NCBI GenBank assembly: GCA_007131465.1
Contig: SLQN01000453.1
Span: forward strand, 1-7,630
DNA: 7,630 nucleotides
From: Paracoccaceae bacterium
Lineage (GTDB): Bacteria; Pseudomonadota; Alphaproteobacteria; Rhodobacterales; Rhodobacteraceae
Reading direction: 5' to 3'
The notes under the pieces were generated by a model. It saw nothing but the letters and a program-made list of their open reading frames with translations. It did not search any database and was not told the DNA's origin. Positions 1 to 4,503 of this stretch are shown here, piece after piece; position 1 is the stretch's first letter, and each line of letters opens with the position of its first letter. The position numbers were made by a program, and so were the translations under genes.

Positions 1-236
1 AGGCGGATCGTCGTGAACAGGCCCTGCAACAGCAGGTTGGCAATCCATTGGCCGGTTTCGGCATCGACGCGCACGACAAAGCGCAGGACCCGCTGCCACT
101 CCCAGTCATAGACAAGCACGGCATTGACCCGCCACACCACATACCCCACAGCCGCCGCCACAAGGACGAACAGCAGCCAGTCCATCATCGTCAGGCGACG
201 GCGCGGCGGGGCAGGGGGTGGGGCGCGGCGGGTCAT
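1..236 (-). CDS. amino-acid ABC transporter permease, N-terminal part (runs off the window at position 1)
   Basis: This is the first 78 codons of a second inner-membrane permease; the rest lies beyond position 1. The visible protein starts with a basic, proline-rich tail (about residues 2-15), then one hydrophobic segment (about residues 18-38, from MMDWLLF to YVVW). A periplasmic-type stretch follows with WEWQRV near residue 51, and the visible part ends in NLLLQGLFTTIR. That ending is the typical entry into the conserved core of HisM/GltK-type polar amino-acid permeases. It lies 17 bases after the binding-protein gene in the same direction, so it belongs to the same operon and would pair with the permease at 1123-1959. 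No clear ribosome binding site precedes the ATG at 236. The two ATGs at codons 17 and 18 (188 and 185) are alternative starts, also without a good site. Family assignment is good; substrate is unknown. Confidence 0.85.
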   Translation of the reverse strand, partial: MTRRAPPPAPPRRRLTMMDWLLFVLVAAAVGYVVWRVNAVLVYDWEWQRVLRFVVRVDAETGQWIANLLLQGLFTTIR

Positions 237-253
237 TGTGTCAGCAGAGGCGC

Positions 254-1087
254 TTATTGCTCGGGCGCGACCTGATCAATCCATGCGGACTGGCCCTGGA
301 ACCAGAAATCATGGCGTTCCTGCAACCAACCGTTGGTCTGATGCACCAGAATCCAGTTGGAAAAGAAGTTCAGCGCGTCATGCTCGCCCTTGCGCAGCGC
401 GAAACCTTCGTTGCCCGTGCTGAGGTTGGCACCATCAAAGGCCACATGGATCCTTTCAGGGTTGGCTTCAGCCCAGAAGGCCGGTTTCGGCGCGCTGGAG
501 ATCACCGCATGCGCATTGCCGTTCAGCACTTCCTGAAAGGCTTGTGCGTCATCGTCGAACTGGAGGATGGTCGCACGCGGGAAGGTGTTTTCAAGGATCG
601 TGCAGCCCACCACGCCGCGACGGCAAGACAGGTTCACACTGGTCTGGTTGAAGTCATCATAGCTGGTGAAACTGCCCGCAAGGTCCAGATTCGCTGCCAT
701 CTGCTGGCCGGAATTCGCGTAGGGGATGGTGAAATTCACCGTCAGATTGCGTTGTGGCGTGATTGACATGCCACCGATAATGACGTCGAAATTCCCTGCC
801 AGAAGCGCCGGAATGATCCCGCTCCAGGCTGTCGGGACGAATTCCACCTCGACGCCCAGATCCTCGGCCACCTTGGTCGCGACATCGATCTCGAAGCCCA
901 TCAACTCGCCATCGGTGCTGCGCATGGCCCAGGGCACGAAGGTGGACATCCCCACCATCAGCTTGCCACGGCGCTGTATTGTCTCAAGCAGTTCTTCGGC
1001 CTGCGCGGGCGCGGCGGGCGCGATGAACCCCGTTGCGGCAACCGCCATCGCCGCTGTGAGGGTCTTTATCTTCGTCAGGAATTTCAT
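254..1087 (-). CDS. periplasmic amino-acid-binding protein of an ABC transporter
   Basis: This 277-residue protein is a family 3 solute-binding protein that captures an amino-acid-like ligand in the periplasm and delivers it to the two permeases. Residues 1-30 form a Sec signal peptide: KIK near the start, a hydrophobic core, and AQA before the likely cleavage ahead of EELL. The mature protein shows the family marks GFEIDVA (64-70), GGMSITPQR (105-113, with Arg113 at the position that binds the ligand carboxylate) and GNEGFALRKG (225-234). By eye alignment with lysine/arginine/ornithine-binding protein, the aspartate that normally binds the alpha-amino group is Ser198 here (ISSAPKP, 196-202). 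Cys155 and Cys162 could form a disulfide. A longer reading from an ATG at 1150 exists, but it would overlap the upstream permease gene and put 21 polar residues ahead of the signal peptide. The ATG at 1087 has an AGAGGA ribosome site seven bases upstream. The ligand cannot be named; an N-substituted amino acid is my inference. Confidence 0.93.
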   Translation of the reverse strand: MKFLTKIKTLTAAMAVAATGFIAPAAPAQAEELLETIQRRGKLMVGMSTFVPWAMRSTDGELMGFEIDVATKVAEDLGVEVEFVPTAWSGIIPALLAGNFDVIIGGMSITPQRNLTVNFTIPYANSGQQMAANLDLAGSFTSYDDFNQTSVNLSCRRGVVGCTILENTFPRATILQFDDDAQAFQEVLNGNAHAVISSAPKPAFWAEANPERIHVAFDGANLSTGNEGFALRKGEHDALNFFSNWILVHQTNGWLQERHDFWFQGQSAWIDQVAPEQ

Positions 1088-1094
1088 GTTATTG

Positions 1095-1100
1095 TCCTCT
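1095..1100 (-). promoter_or_regulatory. ribosome binding site fixing the binding-protein start
   Basis: On the minus strand AGAGGA lies seven bases before the ATG at 1087. It supports this start over the in-frame ATG at 1150, because the signal peptide then begins directly at MKF. It sits in the 35-base gap after the upstream permease gene. Confidence 0.75.
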
Positions 1101-1122
1101 TCTGATGTTGTCGTGAATTTGG

Positions 1123-1959
1123 TTAGCGTTTGTCGTTTCTCAGATACCATTCAAACAGGGTGACGGCGAAAGACAACGTTACCGTCAGCGCCAGATAGAT
1201 GCCTGCAACGATGAACCAGACCTCAAAAGCCATGAAGGTGTTCGACACCAGGTTCAGACCCTGTGTTGTCAGTTCTGCCAGCGCGATGACGCTGACAATC
1301 GCCGAATGCTTGATTGTGGAAATCAACAACCCCGTCAGCGGCGGCAGGATCAATGGCATGGATTGCGGGATGATGATGTAGCGATACTTGTCCGCCGTGG
1401 ACAGACCGACGGCATCTGCCCCCTCATACTGCCCGCGATCCACCCCGCGTAGCCCGCCGCGAATGATCTCTGCGGCGAATGACCCCTCAAACAGCGCAAG
1501 ACACAGCACACCGGCCCAGAACCTGTCCAGCCCGATAATCGGCGCCAGCACGAAATAGACCAGAAACAGTTGCACCAGCAGCGGCGTGTTGCGGATCGCT
1601 TCAAGATAGACCGTAGCGATGATGCGCCCGGCGAAGGAGCCAGACATCCGCGCCAGTGCCGTGACAAACCCGATCAGCACCGCAAGCGCACCGGCAAGGG
1701 TCGCGATCTGGATCGTCATGATCAGCCCGCGCACCAGCGGGCCCCAGATGATCTCGTCGTCTATGACGCGAAAGAAAAAGGGCTGTACCCGATACCATTG
1801 CCAGCGGTAATCCATCGCGTCGATCCCGCGCCAGACCAGCCAGCCCAGAACGGCGAAGACGAGCCCGGCCTTGGTCAGCTGCCAGATAACCGACACCATG
1901 CGCGCACTGTCGAACCCCTTCTGGGGTAGTTTGCGCAGCGATGATAAAGCCTGTTCCAT
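1123..1959 (-). CDS. amino-acid ABC transporter permease (HisM/HisQ-type)
   Basis: This 278-residue integral membrane protein forms one half of the inner-membrane channel of a polar amino-acid importer. Hydrophobic segments can be seen near residues 26-46, 76-99, 126-143, 146-165, 215-232 and 246-268. The cytoplasmic EAA-type loop that docks onto the ATPase lies at about 168-200 (GLRGVDRGQYEGADAVG then IIIPQSMP). The block LEAIRNTPLLVQLFLVYF (119-136) is a family signature. The extra first membrane segment and the aromatic WQWYRVQPFFF stretch (53-63) are seen in glutamate/general amino-acid type permeases. It is the first gene of the operon and is followed after 35 bases by the binding protein. 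The ribosome site before the ATG at 1959 is weak (AGG four bases upstream). A candidate promoter lies about 45 bases upstream. Substrate is not deducible from the sequence. Confidence 0.93.
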   Translation of the reverse strand: MEQALSSLRKLPQKGFDSARMVSVIWQLTKAGLVFAVLGWLVWRGIDAMDYRWQWYRVQPFFFRVIDDEIIWGPLVRGLIMTIQIATLAGALAVLIGFVTALARMSGSFAGRIIATVYLEAIRNTPLLVQLFLVYFVLAPIIGLDRFWAGVLCLALFEGSFAAEIIRGGLRGVDRGQYEGADAVGLSTADKYRYIIIPQSMPLILPPLTGLLISTIKHSAIVSVIALAELTTQGLNLVSNTFMAFEVWFIVAGIYLALTVTLSFAVTLFEWYLRNDKR

Positions 1960-2002
1960 GATGCCTGGCCGGATAGCGCGTTCGTTCCCTGCGACAGTCG
2001 AA

Positions 2003-2032
2003 AGTATCCCGCGAGAAACATCACCCTGTCAA
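2003..2032 (-). promoter_or_regulatory. candidate sigma-70-type promoter of the transporter operon
   Basis: On the minus strand a perfect TTGACA (-35, positions 2032-2027) is followed after 18 bases by GATACT (-10, 2008-2003, four of six matches). Transcription would begin near 1996, leaving a leader of about 37 bases before the ATG at 1959. An alternative in the same direction is a perfect TATAAT (2041-2036) with ATAACA 17 bases before it. Neither has been tested; the choice is by inspection. Confidence 0.5.
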
Positions 2033-2043
2033 CGAATTATAAC

Positions 2044-2072
2044 TTCCGGATGCTTTTTTGTTATTGACGGAA
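2044..2072. promoter_or_regulatory. candidate regulator-binding inverted repeat TTCCG-N19-CGGAA
   Basis: TTCCG (2044-2048) is mirrored by CGGAA (2068-2072). The centre, about 2058, falls near -62 relative to the start predicted for the transporter promoter, which is about where LysR-type proteins place their recognition site. A second nested pair, ATAAC (2039-2043) and GTTAT (2060-2064), overlaps it. Arms of five bases can occur by chance, so the operator role is inference. Confidence 0.3.
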
Positions 2073-2093
2073 ATCGTGTGATTACTGTTTCAT
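2064..2093 (+). promoter_or_regulatory. candidate promoter of the regulator-deacylase pair
   Basis: TTGACG (2064-2069, five of six) is followed after 18 bases by TTTCAT (2088-2093, four of six). Transcription would start near 2100, about 33 bases before the regulator ATG. The -10 element lies inside the inverted repeat at 2078-2096. Another possible -10 in this direction is TATAAC at 2038-2043, but its -35 is poor. Confidence 0.35.
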
Positions 2094-2096
2094 CAC
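2078..2096. promoter_or_regulatory. candidate operator GTGAT-N9-ATCAC over the regulator promoter
   Basis: GTGAT (2078-2082) is mirrored by ATCAC (2092-2096), and AATC-N4-GATT (2072-2083) overlaps its left arm. The position over the predicted -10 of the regulator gene would suit negative autoregulation, which is common among LysR-type proteins. Only the symmetry is seen; binding is inferred. Confidence 0.35.
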
Positions 2097-2132
2097 TGGA
2101 CAAGGCCCCCGGCATCGCGTCTGCTTTCCACC

Positions 2133-3020
2133 ATGAGACTTACCTTTCGTCAGATCGAAGCGTTTCAGCATGTCATCGCGACGGGTTCGGTTACGGATGC
2201 CGCAGCGATACTGGGCGTGTCTCAACCCGCAGTCAGCCGTCTGCTGGCAGATTTCGAGACGCAGGTCGGCTTCAAGCTGTTCCTGCGCGCAGGGCGCAAC
2301 CTCAACCCCACGCCGGAAGCGCGCATGCTTCTGGATACAGTGCGCCGGGCGTTCGGGGGGCTTGACCGTATCCGCGAGGCCGCCGAAACGATCCGCGATT
2401 TTCAGACTGTCCCGCTGCGGCTGGTCACGACCTCATCCTTCGCTGTGCGCGTGCTGCCCGATCTGGTCGCCGCCTTCGCCAGACGCAGACCCGATGCGCG
2501 CATTGCGCTGGACGTGCAATCCACCGATGACGCTGTGGAATGGCTGACGCTGGAGGCGTATGATTTCGGCTTTGCCTGTACGCCCTCGGCCAATCCCAGG
2601 CTGTCGCAGCGCGATATCCTTACGGGAGAAGCGGTCTGTCTGGTGCCTGCGGGGCATCCGCTGGCCGGGGGAACACAGGTGACTGTGTCCGATCTGCAAG
2701 GCGAAAGCCTGATCGCCTATCGCGCGGATTCGCAGTTTCGTCATCAGGTGGATACGCTTCTTGCAGCGCATGATGTCCAGCCTGTCATCCGCTTTGAGGC
2801 CCGCACCACCGAAGCCATGATCCGGCTGGTGGAGCGCGGGCTGGGGCTTGCTCTTGTCGGCACGGCCCGGGCGGAGGACTATCATATGTCCGGCTGTCTT
2901 GCCTTGCCGTTCAGGCCCGCAATGCCCTATGTGCTGAACATGATCTGGGCAAACAGCCGCGCGCCCACGGCCATCGCCGCCGATTTTGCCGAAATGATCG
3001 CGCAGGGCGTGATCCGATGA
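2133..3020 (+). CDS. LysR-type transcriptional regulator
   Basis: This 295-residue protein is a full-length LysR-type regulator, expected to act as a cytoplasmic tetramer that binds DNA and a small co-inducer. The winged helix-turn-helix occupies about residues 4-62, with the recognition part around 19-42 (SVTDAAAILGVSQPAVSRLL). It is followed by a linker helix (about 63-90) and the two-lobed effector domain (about 94-290, from LRLVTTSS to the end). The DNA-binding region recalls the opine regulators OccR and NocR (IEAFQHVIATG at the start, NLNPTPEA at 56-63), a resemblance judged from memory only. It is divergent from the transporter operon, the usual arrangement for a LysR regulator and its target, and its stop overlaps the start of the deacylase gene by an ATGA. 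The ATG at 2133 has no obvious ribosome site, but it places the helix-turn-helix at the normal distance from the N-terminus. The inducer is unknown. Confidence 0.95.
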   Translation: MRLTFRQIEAFQHVIATGSVTDAAAILGVSQPAVSRLLADFETQVGFKLFLRAGRNLNPTPEARMLLDTVRRAFGGLDRIREAAETIRDFQTVPLRLVTTSSFAVRVLPDLVAAFARRRPDARIALDVQSTDDAVEWLTLEAYDFGFACTPSANPRLSQRDILTGEAVCLVPAGHPLAGGTQVTVSDLQGESLIAYRADSQFRHQVDTLLAAHDVQPVIRFEARTTEAMIRLVERGLGLALVGTARAEDYHMSGCLALPFRPAMPYVLNMIWANSRAPTAIAADFAEMIAQGVIR

Positions 3021-4012
3021 GCCGCGCAAGGCTCACTCTGGATCTGCAGGTGGCGGGGCGTCAGGTGGGTGACCTGCTCATCCCGTGGTCGGACGATCGC
3101 AACCCCCTGGGCCGGTATCCGGTTCCTGTCATCACGGTGTCGGGAACGCCTGGTCCTGTTGTCCTGATCCTTGGCGGGGTGCATGGCGATGAATTTGAAG
3201 GGCCGGCCGCCATCATGCGGCTGGCGCGCGACCTTGCGCCTGACGCGCTGCGCGGCCGGGTTGTGATGATCCCGGCAGCAAATGCTCCGGCTTTCGCCGC
3301 AAGCCGCCGATGCTCGGCCCTGGATGGTGGCAACCTGAACCGCGCCTTTCCCGGCGATGCTGACGGCACGCCGACGGCGATGATCGCGGACTGGTTGCAG
3401 ACCTGGATGATCCCGCGCTGTGATGCCGTGATTGACTTGCATTCCGGGGGCAAGGCTTCGGTCTTCGTGCCTTGCAGCCTGCCCCAGGCGGGCATCAGCC
3501 CGGCGCTTGACGCGGCCAATGCCGATCTGGCCCTGGCCTTCGGATTGCCGGTGATCTGGCAACTGGGCGCACAGAATGACGACCGATCCGTCAACGCCGC
3601 CTGCGCGCGGGCGGGCGTCGCGTGCATTGCCGCGGAACTGGGCGGCGGGGGCGGGGTGGACCCGGACGTGACCGACATGGCCGAAGCGGGCCTGCGCCGG
3701 GTGCTGCATCATCTGGGGGTCATTGCGTCGGCTCCGCCACCGGGGCCGCAGGCCAATGCCACATGGGTAGAACTATCCGATCCGGCCGATCATGTCATGG
3801 CCCCCGCGCGGGGACTGTTCGACCGCCGCTGCCATGCAGGTGCGCGCGTGTCTTCGGGCGATCTGGCGGGTTGGCTGCATTTCCCCGAAGACCCGACGCG
3901 CACGCCTGTTGTCCTGCGGTTTCCGCAAGCGGGTCTGGTTCTGGCCCATACCGCGCGCGGCCTTGTTGACCGGGCCGAGATGCTGGCACTCGTCGCGCGC
4001 GACATCGGCTAG
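3017..4012 (+). CDS. zinc deacylase, succinylglutamate desuccinylase/aspartoacylase family
   Basis: This 331-residue protein belongs to the M14-like zinc hydrolases that cut the amide bond of N-acylated amino acids. The zinc site is visible as His56 and Glu59 in GGVHGDEFEG (53-62) and His142 in DLHSGG (140-145). NLNRAFPG (106-113) carries the family's substrate-binding arginine, Arg109. Glu207 in AAELGGGGG (205-213) is at the position of the catalytic glutamate. The C-terminal part (about 245-331) would be the small beta domain. The opening PVPVITVSGTPGP and the overall length are closest, from memory, to DoeB-like N-acetyl-diaminobutyrate deacetylases of ectoine breakdown, but no other ectoine gene is present, so that name is not applied. 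Its start overlaps the regulator stop (ATGA), with AGGG nine bases upstream, so translation is probably coupled. Its stop shares the tetranucleotide CTAG with the gene converging from the other strand. The substrate is not known. Confidence 0.9.
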   Translation: MSRARLTLDLQVAGRQVGDLLIPWSDDRNPLGRYPVPVITVSGTPGPVVLILGGVHGDEFEGPAAIMRLARDLAPDALRGRVVMIPAANAPAFAASRRCSALDGGNLNRAFPGDADGTPTAMIADWLQTWMIPRCDAVIDLHSGGKASVFVPCSLPQAGISPALDAANADLALAFGLPVIWQLGAQNDDRSVNAACARAGVACIAAELGGGGGVDPDVTDMAEAGLRRVLHHLGVIASAPPPGPQANATWVELSDPADHVMAPARGLFDRRCHAGARVSSGDLAGWLHFPEDPTRTPVVLRFPQAGLVLAHTARGLVDRAEMLALVARDIG

Positions 4013-4500
4013 ACGATTTGCGCCAGATGTTCCGCGATATAGCGGGTATAGGCCGCCTCGACAGCCAAGAGCCAGCCCTCATCCGTCCGCAGCACCAGCG
4101 CACGGACACCAAAGGCATCTGTCTGGGCGACCGTGTCGGGGGCGAATACATCCGCGTGCAGATCCAGCGGGCAGGCAATGGCCATTGCCACTTCGGCATC
4201 CTGCCCGGACAGTGTGAAAAAGGCGAGCGTGTCCGAGATCAACGTCATTCCGGCATCTGGCCAATAGGTATCGCACAACGCGGCTTGCAGGGTGTCTTCC
4301 TGATCCAGCGATGTCATCAGCACCCACCGATCCGGGCCAAGCCACAACAAGGCCCTGCCTGCGTGATGCACTGCGCTGCAGGGGCGGGCAGGCCATACAG
4401 GCAGCAGCCCCGGCGCATGGGCCGCAAGCGAGCTTTTCGCGCCGCGCAATTCGATCAGCGCGCGGGTTTCAGGGCCAGTGATGGTGATGTCATAGGGCAT
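4009..4500 (-). CDS. soxG: sarcosine oxidase-type gamma subunit
   Basis: This 163-residue protein is the small gamma subunit of a heterotetrameric sarcosine oxidase-like flavoenzyme. It has no cofactor of its own in the known enzymes and adopts a fold related to the folate-binding domain of the glycine cleavage T-protein. Visible family marks are ELRGAKSSLAAHAPGLLP (17-34), LWLGPDRWVLM (52-62), TLSGQDAEVAMAIACPLDL (96-114) and the ending WLLAVEAAYTRYIAEHL (143-159). In place of the RSFA-like ending common in this family it reads EAAYTRYI. It is at the short end of what I remember for the family. It follows the alpha gene by three bases. A GAGAG eight bases before the ATG at 4500 lies inside the end of the alpha gene, so translation is likely coupled. 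Its stop codon overlaps that of the converging deacylase gene, leaving no room for a terminator. Confidence 0.85.
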   Translation of the reverse strand: MPYDITITGPETRALIELRGAKSSLAAHAPGLLPVWPARPCSAVHHAGRALLWLGPDRWVLMTSLDQEDTLQAALCDTYWPDAGMTLISDTLAFFTLSGQDAEVAMAIACPLDLHADVFAPDTVAQTDAFGVRALVLRTDEGWLLAVEAAYTRYIAEHLAQIV

Positions 4501-4503
4501 GGC

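Noticed and set aside
1088..1150. Upstream start for the binding protein at 1150.
   Set aside because: It would overlap the permease gene and add a polar 21-residue extension ahead of a normal signal peptide; the ATG at 1087 has a good ribosome site.
2045..2059. TCCGGA followed by a run of six T, looking like a terminator.
   Set aside because: The palindrome is only six bases with no loop, and the site lies between divergent genes where no transcript needs to end.
2927..3712. A 261-codon minus-strand open frame over the end of the regulator and the deacylase.
   Set aside because: Its composition is of the same shadow type (many Arg, His, Gln), and the plus-strand frames here carry unmistakable family motifs.
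3017..4012. Naming the deacylase as the ectoine-pathway enzyme DoeB.
   Set aside because: The family match is real, but none of the other ectoine catabolic or uptake genes is visible, and related deacylases act on many N-acyl amino acids.
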